Source: Rikenellaceae bacterium
GTDB taxonomy: Bacteria > Bacteroidota > Bacteroidia > Bacteroidales > Rikenellaceae
Assembly: GCA_021201795.1 (NCBI GenBank)
Contig: JAJQEF010000033.1
Span: 1-51,526, forward strand
Length of the DNA: 51,526 nt
Direction: 5' to 3'
Position numbers and translations under genes: made by a program. Positions 7,573 through 18,400 of the stretch are shown here, piece after piece. The first letter of the stretch is position 1; each line of letters begins with the position of its first letter. The notes below the pieces were generated by a model, which worked only from the letters and a program-made list of their open reading frames with translations, was not told where the DNA came from and searched no databases.

Positions 7573-8490
7573 ATGAAAAAAAACAAAATTTACGAATTCA
7601 ATATTTGCGGAATAATCGGAGAAACCGGGAATGAGCAGGAAAATAATTTTTCTTATGACGACCTTGCCGGCATTATCCGGTACATAAAAAATGACAATTC
7701 GATAGAAGAATTGGTAATCAATATAAGATCGACCGGAGGGAATGTCAACGATGCGCTTCTTATATACGACGATCTGCTATCACTCGATCTTAAAATCACG
7801 ACCAGATGTTACGGATACGTAGCTTCTGCAGCAACGATAATCGCACAGGCAGCTACGGAAGGAAGACGGGAAATTTCCCGGAACGCTATGTATCTTATCC
7901 ACAGAAGTTCCACGATCTCAGAGGGGAATCACTCGGAATTAAACAGGACCATCGACCTTCTGGAAAAAACAGACGAAAGAATTGCGGAAATATACGCCCA
8001 TAGGTCAGGATCAGAAATACAGTCGTTTCTTGAAATCATGGATAAAAATAATGGAAAAGGCGAATGGATGACTGCCCGGGAGTGTGTTGAAACGGGGTTA
8101 GCCGATAAAATAACCGGAGCAGAGAAAATAAAGAACAGCGCTTTGAAAGAATTAAAAATACTGAATCTTCCGCAACTTCCTGAAAACGACAAAACAGCAC
8201 TCTCAGTAATTAAAAATATAAAAAAATTATTGGCTAAAATAAATTATATGGACGGTAATGAATATTCGCGGAAACTAACCGAAATCGAGACCAAACTGGA
8301 AACGATGGAAGAAAAAGCCAAAAGAACCGAATTACTGGAAAATAAAATTCGTGAACTGGAAAAAATAAATAAAAGAATAAGTATCCAACCCACTAAAACA
8401 AGCCCGAAAGAAGACCCATCGCACAGAGATCTCAATAATTTCGGAAACAACCGATCTTATGAAAATGATATGAAGAACTTTAAATATTAA
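7573..8490 (+). CDS. ClpP-like phage prohead protease with C-terminal scaffold-like coiled coil
   Basis: A 305-residue protein. The N-terminal ~200 residues have the ClpP (S14) fold: strand-rich start, NIRSTGGNVNDALLIYD (about 50-66), the nucleophile segment GYVASAATIIAQAA with the serine in ASA (about 81-94), and the catalytic histidine in MYLIHRSS (about 105-112). The GLADKI segment fits the acidic region near the end of the domain. The C-terminal third (about 225-275) is a charged coiled coil (YSRKLTEIETKLETMEEKAK and onward), as in phages that fuse prohead protease and capsid scaffold. The gene lies 3 bp before the capsid gene, the classic order. It would mature the capsid shell and remove scaffold. 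All catalytic positions visible by eye look intact. Confidence 0.85.
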   Translation: MKKNKIYEFNICGIIGETGNEQENNFSYDDLAGIIRYIKNDNSIEELVINIRSTGGNVNDALLIYDDLLSLDLKITTRCYGYVASAATIIAQAATEGRREISRNAMYLIHRSSTISEGNHSELNRTIDLLEKTDERIAEIYAHRSGSEIQSFLEIMDKNNGKGEWMTARECVETGLADKITGAEKIKNSALKELKILNLPQLPENDKTALSVIKNIKKLLAKINYMDGNEYSRKLTEIETKLETMEEKAKRTELLENKIRELEKINKRISIQPTKTSPKEDPSHRDLNNFGNNRSYENDMKNFKY

Positions 8491-8493
8491 ACA

Positions 8494-9474
8494 ATGGCTA
8501 AAATAATTGAAAACCCCAAAACATATTCCGGAGAAGAACTCTCTTCAATATTTTTCCGTCCGATGCTCACGGGGCCGGACGCAAAGGAACTAGGAATTAA
8601 AATAATGTACAATATGCCCGTTCCTACAACAATATCTTTTTGGGAGCGTTCTACGGATGTCCTTAAAAATTATAAAAGCGGATGGACGGGATCCGATAAA
8701 TCGAAAAAATACCAGAAAAAAATAGATCTCAATAAAGTCAAAGCAGAACTGGGTTTCTCTGCCGAGGATTATTTCAGTATGGTTTTCGAAAAACTAACGG
8801 GAAATCCGGAAGTAAATATGGAGGATCTATCCGGAACACATCTCGAAGAGGCAGAAACAAATCTTTTTAAGGAGGCTATCCGTGAATCCATAAGAGCGAC
8901 GATGTGGGTAGGCAACACCAAAAGAACAGAAGGTCATAACACTTTCGACGGAATAATCAGAAAAATTACCGATGATATCGAAAATAACGGAGAAGACAAT
9001 ATTACCGAAATACCGGTTCCGGATTTCAGCTCGGGAGATACCGCTGAAAAATTATTAAAAAATATGTGGGATGAAGCTCCTGCTTTTTTACGGCAGCTAA
9101 GATCGAAAGGAGAATTAGTTTTCCTCGTTACCACGGATATTTATGATAATTATGAAGAAACTTTGGACAATTACATGCTGGAGAACTCTTATCTCTCTAT
9201 GCAGAATGGAAGGAGCGAATTGAAATACAAAGGAATACCCGTCGTAGATGCACAGATATCGTCTTATCTCAAAATGTATTCCGATATGCCGGAATCCTTC
9301 GCGGTTCTTACGGATCGAAACAACATAGCACTTGCGGTAAACACAGCAGATTATCACGGTATGGAAATTAAAATGTGGTACAACCCTGATCAGATGGAGA
9401 ACAGACAGCGCGCCGTTTTCATGGTCGGTTGTGATTATCTTCTTCCGGAACTTCTTGTCGTCTCTTACAGGTAA
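8494..9474 (+). CDS. HK97-fold major capsid protein
   Basis: A 326-residue protein with the layout of major capsid proteins from Bacteroidota siphoviruses. It has an N-terminal arm, an EAIRESIRATMWVGN spine-helix region with NTFDGIIRKI (about 129-160), SELKYKGIPVVDAQ (about 247-260), and a C-terminal axial segment LTDRNNIALAVNTAD...YNPDQMENRQRAVFMVGCDY (about 281-318). The order protease-capsid-portal around it supports this strongly. It starts 3 bp after the protease gene. The frame is complete, so a shell-forming protein could be made. No fused enzyme or targeting domain is visible. Confidence 0.85.
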   Translation: MAKIIENPKTYSGEELSSIFFRPMLTGPDAKELGIKIMYNMPVPTTISFWERSTDVLKNYKSGWTGSDKSKKYQKKIDLNKVKAELGFSAEDYFSMVFEKLTGNPEVNMEDLSGTHLEEAETNLFKEAIRESIRATMWVGNTKRTEGHNTFDGIIRKITDDIENNGEDNITEIPVPDFSSGDTAEKLLKNMWDEAPAFLRQLRSKGELVFLVTTDIYDNYEETLDNYMLENSYLSMQNGRSELKYKGIPVVDAQISSYLKMYSDMPESFAVLTDRNNIALAVNTADYHGMEIKMWYNPDQMENRQRAVFMVGCDYLLPELLVVSYR

Positions 9475-9479
9475 CAACC

Positions 9480-10691
9480 ATGGCTAATTTTTCCCGCAGA
9501 AAAAGGTCCGGCAATAAAAAAATGTTCATATCGAATAATACCAACGAAAATTTCAGCCGATTAAATAACCCCTGCAATTACGACGGATCGTTCTGGAAAT
9601 GGGGAAGCGACAATCTTTTCCCATATGCTTTGGCTTCATTATCCAGAAAATCCACTACTCACCGCAGGATTATCAATGATAAGGCAGATTACATCTCCGG
9701 CAAGGGAATATCCTACGATAAATCCGTTCCCGATTTAAAAGAACTTATCGAATGCGTGAACGGTTACGGCGAAACGCTAAGGCAGATGTTGAATAAACTG
9801 GCATTCGATAAATGTCTGTTCGGAAATGCTTTTATGGAAATCATTACAGATGAAACATTCAGCTCGTTAATACTTTTCCATCAGGACTCTACAAAATGCC
9901 GGGTAGGCAGGGATAAGAAACATATAATTATTCACCATAACTGGATGGAATATAATCCCTCAAAATCACAAAAACTCCCTTTATATCCTGTTTTTGAAAA
10001 GAGAAATGACGGTACCGTAAGATCGATAATCCACTACAAAGATTATGAACCTATGTTTGAAAATTATGGGGTCCCCGGTTATATCGCCGGAATGAATGTT
10101 TCAGCGATAGCCTATAAAACAGACAAATGGAACATCAGCAGGCTGGACAATTCATTTCAACTTTCCGGCATAATGATGCTAGATGCCGATGTGGATACGG
10201 AAAGCGAGGCTTTTACTATAATAAAGAAGGCCGAGGAAAAGTTCGGAGGCAAGCCGGGGCAGGTACTTTTTATGCTTAAAGGAACGAACGGGCACGAGAA
10301 TTCAAAATTTATTCCGGTAACTTCTTCCAATGAAGGCGACTGGAAAAATCTTCACGATCAAGCTACCACAGATATTGTTGTAGCGCACTCGTGGTTTAGA
10401 TCATTGAGCGGCTTGGATTATTCCTCCGGTTTTTCTTCAGAGAGAATATTGAAAGAATATGAAGTAGCGTTGAACACGGTCATAACCGGACAACAGGAAG
10501 AACTTCTGGAACCGATAAGAAAAATAATCCGGGATATTCTCGACATCGATTCTTCTTCAATACAGATTATCAACCGGCCGCCGGCTAATATAAAACCTTC
10601 ATACATGAAAGTCTGGGAAGCCCGTAAAACAGACGGACTGGAATACGATGAAAACGATCCGCAACAACAAAAATTTATTGCAGAGCTATGA
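9480..10691 (+). CDS. Phage portal protein
   Basis: A 403-residue protein fitting the phage portal family. It has an N-terminal DYISGKGISYD clip-region start (about 69-79), the KCLFGNAFMEIITD segment (about 112-125), a strand-rich wing with HYKDYEPM (about 181-188), and a stem/crown region with SGLDYSSGFSSERILKEYE followed by long helices (about 305-360). In phages a portal dodecamer replaces one capsid vertex and is the DNA channel for the terminase motor. No large terminase is encoded anywhere in this window. The length is slightly short for the family. Its TGA overlaps the next ATG (ATGA), suggesting coupled translation. Confidence 0.85.
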   Translation: MANFSRRKRSGNKKMFISNNTNENFSRLNNPCNYDGSFWKWGSDNLFPYALASLSRKSTTHRRIINDKADYISGKGISYDKSVPDLKELIECVNGYGETLRQMLNKLAFDKCLFGNAFMEIITDETFSSLILFHQDSTKCRVGRDKKHIIIHHNWMEYNPSKSQKLPLYPVFEKRNDGTVRSIIHYKDYEPMFENYGVPGYIAGMNVSAIAYKTDKWNISRLDNSFQLSGIMMLDADVDTESEAFTIIKKAEEKFGGKPGQVLFMLKGTNGHENSKFIPVTSSNEGDWKNLHDQATTDIVVAHSWFRSLSGLDYSSGFSSERILKEYEVALNTVITGQQEELLEPIRKIIRDILDIDSSSIQIINRPPANIKPSYMKVWEARKTDGLEYDENDPQQQKFIAEL

Positions 10692-11130
10692 AACTACTGA
10701 TAAGTTCCGAGGAAATAATCGAAATCGCCTTCAACTATAAAGATCAGTTCAATAAGAGGGTTATTACGGATCACCTGATAAATACGGCCCAGCTTAAATT
10801 TTTAAAGCCAACATTAGGGTTATTGTACAACGACTTATTGAAAGGTAATTATGTTTTTTTATTTCCGAACATATTAAGCCGTCGTTAGCATTTTATGTAA
10901 AATATCTTACATTTCCCGAACTGGCAGCAAGCATGGGTAATATAGGAGTATTCTCAAATAGAAATAGCGGCAGGCATTACCTCACCTATCAGGAAACTTT
11001 ACGGTACCGGAAAGAAACGAAAAAAAATGCCGATCTGATTTTGAATAATGCTCTCGATTTTATACATGATAATCCGGAATTATTCAAAAGTTATAAACTA
11101 CCTGAAAAAGAAAATATTTTTGCCGGATGA
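10688..11130 (+). CDS. Head-tail adaptor-like protein, joined by a -1 frameshift
   Basis: Two reading frames together form one protein. The first (10688-10888, MKLLISSEEII...) reads in frame to about 10861. The second, in the -1 frame, continues ISEHIKPSLAFYVKYL and then MGNIGVF onward to 11130. Joined, they give about 147 residues resembling small head-tail connector proteins found after the portal in Bacteroidota phages. The switch point is T TTT TTA (10855-10861), a canonical -1 slippery heptamer in the correct phase. An 8-T run would also restore a single frame, so a 1-base deletion is the simpler alternative. Without frameshifting the product is 66 residues ending in IL-SRR. The ATG overlaps the portal stop codon. 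Confidence 0.65.
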
Positions 11131-11140
11131 TTTATAATAT

Positions 11141-11174
11141 AAAAAAAGCTGTCTCAATTGAGACAGCTTTTTTT
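11141..11174. terminator. Bidirectional terminator between the cassette and rpoC
   Basis: A perfect inverted repeat, AAAAAAAGCTGTCTC / GAGACAGCTTTTTTT with an AATT centre, works in both directions. It ends the rightward phage-like cassette, and the stop codon of leftward rpoC overlaps its left-hand side as read from rpoC. It marks the right edge of the cassette. Confidence 0.9.
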
Positions 11175-14100
11175 TATTTGGATAATGAATTGTATTCATC
11201 TCGAGATCCGACCAGAAGATTATCATAATCCCTAAGTCCGGTACCTCCGGGTATAAGGTGCCCGCAGATAACGTTCTCCTTAAGTTTTTCGAGCGGATCG
11301 ACTTTTCCTAAGATCGCCGCTTCATTAAGAACCTTAGTTGTTTCCTGGAACGATGCCGCAGACATAAAACTGCTTGTCTGAAGTGCTGCACGGGTTATAC
11401 CCTGAAGTATCTGATTAGAAGTAGCAGGAATAACATCACGGACTTCAGCCAACTTAAGATCTTTACGTTTCAAAATAGAATTCTCGTCACGTAGTTTTCT
11501 CACTGAAACGATCTGTCCCGGTTTAAGTTCAACCGAATCGCCCGCGTCCATAACGACTTTTTTATCGTAAAGTTCATCGTTTACTCTCATGAACTCCCAT
11601 TTATCTACAATCTGCTCTTCAAGAAATCTCGTATCTCCCGGATCCTGTATCTGCACTTTGTTCATCATCTGGCGAACAATCACTTCAAAGTGTTTATCGT
11701 TGATCTTCACTCCCTGCATACGATACACTTCCTGAATCTCATTTACGATATATTCCTGAACCTTGGTAGGCCCCTGAATAGCAAGTATATCGTCGGGAGT
11801 TATAGCTCCATCTGACAACGGCATACCTGCTCTTACATAATCGTTCTCCTGAACAAGAATCTGTCTTGACAAAGGCACGAGGTATTTTTTCTCTTCCCCT
11901 GTCTTGGATGTAATGATAACTTCCCTGTTACCGCGTTTGATCTTACCGAACGAAACTTCTCCGTCGATCTCGGAAACAACTGCCGGATTAGAAGGATTAC
12001 GCGCCTCGAATAATTCGGTAACACGCGGAAGACCTCCGGTGATATCGCCCGCCTTACCTACAGCACGCGGAATCTTTATAAGAATTTCGCCAGCTGAAAT
12101 TACGGCATCTTCTTTAACAACTATGTGCGCGCCTACAGGCAGGTTATATTGTCTTTGCTCTTCTCTCTTCTCATTAAGAATCTTAATGACAGGATTTCTG
12201 TTCTTATCTTTCGATTCCACAATAACCTTCTCACGGAAACCGGTCGTTTCGTCCGCTTCTTCCCTGTAAGTTATACCTTCTATCACATTTTCGAACACTG
12301 CAAGACCGTTAAATTCGGAAATAATAACCGCATTATACGGATCCCACTCACAGATCAGATCGCCTTTCTTCACGATAGTTCCATCCTCCATAAAGAGCGA
12401 AGCACCGTAAGGAAGAGTATGTGTATATAATGTAATTCCGGTATTTACATCGATTATTTTAATTTCCGCAAGTCGGCTGATGACCACCTGGAATTCTTTT
12501 CCTGTTTCATCAGTTTTGCGAACCGTACGTAATTCTTCTATCTCAAGACGTCCGTCGTAACGTGCCACGACCTGACTGTCAGCAGCGATACCGCCTGCCA
12601 CACCACCGACGTGGAATGTACGGAGTGTAAGCTGGGTTCCTGGCTCACCAATAGACTGTGCTGCAATAACTCCTACAACCTCACCTCTTTGAACCATGCG
12701 TCCGGTTGCAAGATTTCGTCCGTAACATTTGGAACATACTCCTTTCTTGGACTCGCATGTTAATACCGAACGTATCTCTACCTGTTCAATAGGCGAGTTT
12801 TCAATAGTATCTGCAATTTCCTCGGTTATTTCTTCTCCTACTCCAACGATCATTTCTCCTGTCAAAGGATTATATACGTCGTGCACGGTATAACGTCCGA
12901 GTATCTTTTCATAAAGAGTCTGCACTGTCTCCTCATTGCGTTTAATAGTCGTCGCTGTTAATCCTCTCAACGTACCGCAATCTTCTTCAGTAATGATTAC
13001 ATCCTGAGCAACATCCACAAGACGACGTGTAAGGTATCCCGCATCCGCCGTTTTAAGCGCGGTATCCGCAAGACCTTTACGCGCACCATGGGTAGAAATA
13101 AAGTACTCCAATACCGACAGTCCTTCCTTAAAGTTGGAAAGGATAGGATTTTCGATAATCTGTGCGGAATCTGAACCGGATTTCTGCGGTTTCGCCATAA
13201 GACCACGCATACCGGATAACTGACGGATCTGCTCCTTGGAACCACGGGCTCCTGAATCGAGCATCATGTATACCGGATTGAACCCTTGATCGTCTTCGGT
13301 CAACTGTTTCAATACGGTTTGCGTCAACTTGGAGTTGGTATGTGTCCAGATATCGATAATCTGGTTATAACGTTCATTATTCGTGATAAGGCCCATGTTA
13401 TAACTTTCGATTACTTCCGCAACCTGGTCATAACCATCCTTAACCAGTTCTTCTTTTTCTTTCGGTATGATCACCGCGTCGAGGTTAAATGAAAGTCCTC
13501 CACGGAATGCCATATTGTATCCGAGAGATTTGATATCGTCAAGGAACGCTGCTGTTCTCGAAGCACCGGAAGTTTTCATTACGTAACCTATAATATCACG
13601 CAATGTTTTCTTCGTAAGTACGACGTTTATATATCCGGCCTCTGTCGGAACAAACTGGTTGAATATAATTCTTCCTATCGTAGTGTCGACAAATTCTCTT
13701 GTTTCCTTACCGTCGTTATCGGTTTTCGTAATCGGTAGTTTTACCCTTGCATGAAGAGCTGCACTACCCTCGTTGTAAGCAATTATCGCTTCCTCGGGAC
13801 CATAGAATACCAATCCTTCTCCTTTTGCTCCCGGACGTTCTTTAGTAATATAATAAAGTCCGAGTACCATATCCTGTGAAGGGACGGTAATAGGAGCACC
13901 GTTCGCAGGGTTTAAGATATTGTGTGCACCCAGCATAAGTATCTGAGCTTCCAATATAGCTGCATTACCCAACGGAAGGTGAACAGCCATCTGGTCACCG
14001 TCGAAGTCGGCATTAAATGCCGTACACGCCAACGGATGCAGCTGCAATGCTTTACCTTCGATAAGCTTAGGCTGGAACGCCTGTATCCCCAGCCTATGAA

Positions 14101-15421
14101 GGGTCGGGGCACGGTTCATTAATACAGGGTGACCTTTGAGTACGTTTTCAAGAACATCCCAAACGACCGGATCCTTGCGGTCTATTATTTTTTTAGCTGA
14201 TTTTACAGTTTTAACAATACCTCTTTCAATGAGTTTACGGATAATAAACGGCTTGTAAAGTTCCGCTGCCATATCCTTAGGAATACCCATTTCATGCATC
14301 TTGAGTTCCGGACCAACGACGATTACCGAACGTGCAGAGTAATCCACACGTTTACCGAGAAGGTTCTGGCGGAAACGTCCCTGTTTACCTTTAAGACTGT
14401 CCGAGAGCGATTTCAGAGGCCTATTGGATTCGGTCTTAACCGCATTCGATTTTCTCGAATTATCAAACAGTGAATCTACTGCTTCCTGAAGCATACGTTT
14501 CTCATTTCTGAGGATAACTTCCGGAGCTTTGATCTCGATAAGTCTCTTAAGACGGTTGTTCCTTATAATAACCCTTCTGTACAAATCGTTAAGATCGGAC
14601 GTAGCGAACCTGCCACCATCGAGAGGAACAAGCGGACGCAATTCCGGAGGAGTTACAGGAATAACCTTAAGTATCATCCATTCCGGTTTATTTATCTCCC
14701 TGGACTCCCTGAATGCTTCCACAACATGAAGTCTTTTGAGAGCCTCGCTTTTTCTCTGTTGCGAAGTTTCAGTGCTCGCTTTGTGCCTCAATGAATAGGA
14801 TATTTCATCGAGATCAATAGTCTGAAGCAGAATGTAGAGGGCTTCAGCACCCATCATCGCGATAAACTTATTCGGATCGCTGTCATCCAACTGCTGGTTT
14901 CCTTTAGGAAGGGTCGCGAGAATATCGAGATATTCTTTTTCCGCTAACAGGTCGAGTTGATTAACTCCATTAACCGCAGCGGCTCCAGGTTGGATCACAA
15001 CGTAACGTTCATAATAAATAATTGCGTCAAGTTTCTTTAAAGGTATACCCAACAGGTAGCCTATTTTGGTCGGAAGCAATTTGAAGTACCATATATGGGC
15101 AACAGGAACCACAAGCGATATGTGTCCCATTCTCTCCCTGCGGACTCTCTTTTCAGTAACCTCCACACCGCAACGATCGCAGACGATACCTTTATAACGG
15201 ATTCTTTTGTATTTACCGCAATGACACTCGTAATCCTTAACAGGACCGAATATCCTTTCGCAGAAAAGTCCGTCTCTTTCGGGTTTATACGTACGATAAT
15301 TTATGGTTGCAGGTTTTAAAACCTCCCCGTTCGAATTTTCAAGAATCTCTTCGGGAGACGCAAGTCCGATAGTTATTTTTGAAAAACCGTTGTTAACCTT
15401 ATTGTCTTTTCTGAATGACAT
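11174..15421 (-). CDS. rpoC: DNA-directed RNA polymerase subunit beta'
   Basis: The largest subunit of core RNA polymerase, about 1,415 residues with the ATG at 15421 ([11 protein letters not shown]...). A TTG four codons upstream is a less likely start. The N-terminal zinc site has C66, C68, C81 and C84 ([20 protein letters not shown]). The catalytic Mg loop [12 protein letters not shown] is at about residues 467-478, and a second zinc site is in [19 protein letters not shown] near residue 890. The gene is uninterrupted. It follows rpoB after 68 bp in the same direction and ends at the terminator shared with the phage-like cassette. Confidence 0.98.
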   Translation of the reverse strand: MSFRKDNKVNNGFSKITIGLASPEEILENSNGEVLKPATINYRTYKPERDGLFCERIFGPVKDYECHCGKYKRIRYKGIVCDRCGVEVTEKRVRRERMGHISLVVPVAHIWYFKLLPTKIGYLLGIPLKKLDAIIYYERYVVIQPGAAAVNGVNQLDLLAEKEYLDILATLPKGNQQLDDSDPNKFIAMMGAEALYILLQTIDLDEISYSLRHKASTETSQQRKSEALKRLHVVEAFRESREINKPEWMILKVIPVTPPELRPLVPLDGGRFATSDLNDLYRRVIIRNNRLKRLIEIKAPEVILRNEKRMLQEAVDSLFDNSRKSNAVKTESNRPLKSLSDSLKGKQGRFRQNLLGKRVDYSARSVIVVGPELKMHEMGIPKDMAAELYKPFIIRKLIERGIVKTVKSAKKIIDRKDPVVWDVLENVLKGHPVLMNRAPTLHRLGIQAFQPKLIEGKALQLHPLACTAFNADFDGDQMAVHLPLGNAAILEAQILMLGAHNILNPANGAPITVPSQDMVLGLYYITKERPGAKGEGLVFYGPEEAIIAYNEGSAALHARVKLPITKTDNDGKETREFVDTTIGRIIFNQFVPTEAGYINVVLTKKTLRDIIGYVMKTSGASRTAAFLDDIKSLGYNMAFRGGLSFNLDAVIIPKEKEELVKDGYDQVAEVIESYNMGLITNNERYNQIIDIWTHTNSKLTQTVLKQLTEDDQGFNPVYMMLDSGARGSKEQIRQLSGMRGLMAKPQKSGSDSAQIIENPILSNFKEGLSVLEYFISTHGARKGLADTALKTADAGYLTRRLVDVAQDVIITEEDCGTLRGLTATTIKRNEETVQTLYEKILGRYTVHDVYNPLTGEMIVGVGEEITEEIADTIENSPIEQVEIRSVLTCESKKGVCSKCYGRNLATGRMVQRGEVVGVIAAQSIGEPGTQLTLRTFHVGGVAGGIAADSQVVARYDGRLEIEELRTVRKTDETGKEFQVVISRLAEIKIIDVNTGITLYTHTLPYGASLFMEDGTIVKKGDLICEWDPYNAVIISEFNGLAVFENVIEGITYREEADETTGFREKVIVESKDKNRNPVIKILNEKREEQRQYNLPVGAHIVVKEDAVISAGEILIKIPRAVGKAGDITGGLPRVTELFEARNPSNPAVVSEIDGEVSFGKIKRGNREVIITSKTGEEKKYLVPLSRQILVQENDYVRAGMPLSDGAITPDDILAIQGPTKVQEYIVNEIQEVYRMQGVKINDKHFEVIVRQMMNKVQIQDPGDTRFLEEQIVDKWEFMRVNDELYDKKVVMDAGDSVELKPGQIVSVRKLRDENSILKRKDLKLAEVRDVIPATSNQILQGITRAALQTSSFMSAASFQETTKVLNEAAILGKVDPLEKLKENVICGHLIPGGTGLRDYDNLLVGSRDEYNSLSK

Positions 15422-15489
15422 ATTTATTGACAATTATTTTTTATCATAAGGTAAAAGTGCCGCTGCTGCAAGAGCAGCGGTCTCATATA

Positions 15490-18400
15490 TTATTCCAGTT
15501 TCACGCTGAGGGCAAGTCCTCTCAACTCATGAAGGATAACGTTCAATGCTTCCGGAATTCCGGCTGAAGGTAGATTATCGCCTTTTACTATCGCTTCGTA
15601 GGCCTTGGCCCTTCCTATTACGTCGTCAGACTTAATAGTAAGGATCTCCTGAAGGATATGCGCTGCTCCGAATGCTTCGAGAGCCCATACCTCCATTTCA
15701 CCGAAACGCTGACCTCCGAACTGTGCCTTACCTCCGAGCGGCTGCTGCGTGATAAGCGAGTAAGGACCGATCGAACGGGCATGCATTTTATCGTCCACCA
15801 TGTGCCCGAGTTTGAGCATATAAATAATACCTACTGTCGCAGGTTGGTCGAACCTCTCTCCGGTTCCACCGTCGTGAAGATACGTCCGTCCGCTTCTAGG
15901 CACTCCTGCCCTATCGGTATATTCATTTATTTCATCGAGTGAAGCACCGTCGAAGATCGGAGTTGCGAATTTCAATCCGAGTTCCTTTCCTGCCCAACCG
16001 AGTACAGTTTCATATATCTGTCCAAGGTTCATACGAGAAGGTACACCGAGCGGATTTAGTACGATATCCACTATCGAACCGTCTTCCAGGAACGGCATAT
16101 CTTCATCCCTTACTACTTTGGCTACGATACCCTTGTTACCGTGGCGTCCTGCCATCTTATCACCGACTTTAAGTTTACGTTTCTTAGCGATGTAAACCTT
16201 AGCCAATTGGATAATACCAGCCGGAAGTTCGTCTCCGTTAGTTATATTATACTTCTCTCTTTTAAGAATGGCATCGTACTCTTTATATTTTACGATGTAG
16301 TTATTTATAATCTTCTTTACAAGATCGTTTCTGTCCTTATCGGCGGTCCACTTACTTGGATTTACGTTATTATAGTCCAGATCAGCAAGCGATTTCATCG
16401 AGAACTTAGCACCTTTTTCAATAAGCTCCATTCCGAAATAATCGACAACTCCCTGAGAAGTCTTACCGTTAAGTACAGTGAAAAGTTTCTCTATAAGCTG
16501 ACTCTTGAGCTCATCCGTTTTTTTCGCAAATCTTGCTTCAACCTTTTCCACGAGATTTTTCTCAATCTGCTTGATCTTTTTATTATCCTTGTTGGCACGG
16601 CTGAAAAGTTTTTTATCAATGATAACCCCATAAAGAGAAGGCTGGGCTTTTAAAGAAGCATCCTTAACGTCGCCGGCTTTATCTCCGAATATCGCACGAA
16701 GAAGTTTTTCTTCCGGAGAAGGATCCGATTCTCCTTTCGGAGTGATCTTACCGATAAGAATATCTCCAGGCTTAACTTCGGCACCTACTCTGATGATACC
16801 GTTTTCATCAAGGTCTTTCGTAGCATCTTCGCTGACATTAGGTATATCGGCTGTAAGTTCTTCAACACCGCGTTTAGTGTCCCTTACTTCCATAATATAC
16901 TCATCTACATGCACCGAAGTGAATATATCGTCCCTGATAATTCTTTCAGAAATCACGATCGCATCCTCGAAGTTGTATCCTTTCCATGGCATGAACGCTA
17001 CCTTCAGGTTCCTTCCGAGGGCAAGCTCGCCCTTTTGTGTAGAGTAACCTTCAGTAAGGATCATTCCTTTGGATACCCTATCTCCTTTTCTCACGAGCGG
17101 TTTAAGGGTAATCGATGTATCCTGATTCGTTTTGCGGAAACGAGGTAATTTATAAATCGTAACTTCAGGATCAAAGCTTGCAAGTTTGTCATCCTCTGTC
17201 ATATCATATTTGATATGAATCTCATTAGCGTCTGAGAATACGACTTCGCCTTCGCCTTCAGCAGCAATATGAATACGGCTGTCCCGGATCATATCTTTTT
17301 CAAGTCCGGTTCCTACAATAGGTGCCTCGGAATTGATCAACGGCACTGCCTGACGCATCATATTTGATCCCATGAGTGCACGGTTGGCATCATCATGCTC
17401 GAGGAACGGAATAAGGGATGCAGCAATGGAAGCGATTTGATTAGGTGCAACGTCCATTAACTCAACTTCTTTATCCGTCACCGTAGGGAAGTCACTGTCC
17501 ACTCTTGCTTTTATTGCTTCCTTATCTATAAATTCTCCATCCGTAGTGATCGGAATATTTGCCTGGGCAATAATTCGTCCTTCTTCCTCTTCCGCACTAA
17601 GGTATTCAATTCCTTCCGGAGAAAGATCGACCTTACCGTTTACAACTTTACGATACGGGGTCTCCATGAATCCCATATTGCTGATTTTAGAATAAACACA
17701 CATCGAGGAGATCAAACCGATGTTAGGTCCTTCCGGCGTTTCAATCGGACAGAGCCTTCCGTAATGTGTGTAGTGTACGTCACGTACCTCAAAACCCGCA
17801 CGATCACGCGATAGTCCACCAGGACCGAGAGCAGACATACGTCGCTTATGCGTCATCTCTGCAAGGGGATTCGTCTGATCCATGAACTGGGACAACTGAT
17901 TTGTTCCGAAAAATGAATTAATAACGGACGACAGTGTTTTAGCATTGATTAGGTCTACCGGAGTAAATACCTCGTTGTCCCTTACGTTCATCCTTTCACG
18001 GATAGTCCTCGCCATACGTACGAAACCTACGCTGAACTGATTCGCCAACTGCTCACCTACTGTACGCACGCGTCTGTTGCTAAGGTGGTCGATATCGTCG
18101 ACATCAGTCCTTGAATTAATAAGCGATATAAGATATTTTATAATCGCTATTATATCTTCTTTGGTAAGGACACGGTTTTCCCTGTCGATGTCCAAACCTA
18201 ATTTTTTATTTATCCTATAACGTCCCACGTCACCGAGATCATATCTCTTATCAGAGAAGAACAATTTGTCGATAACGTCGCGCGCTGTAGCCTCGTCAGG
18301 TGGTTCAGAGTTTCTCAACTGACGATATATATATACAACTGCTTCTTTTTCCGAGTTACACGGGTCCTTCTGAAGTGTATTGTAAACTATGGAATAGTCA

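Noticed and set aside
3293-11176. Direct repeats (attachment sites) at the cassette borders
   Set aside because: Comparing the two borders by eye showed only shared T-rich terminator tails. No convincing repeat and no tRNA target were found.
16141-16653. 170-codon plus-strand frame inside rpoB
   Set aside because: It is antisense to a strongly conserved gene and the translation is not protein-like. The same applies to other antisense frames in rpoB, rpoC and tuf.
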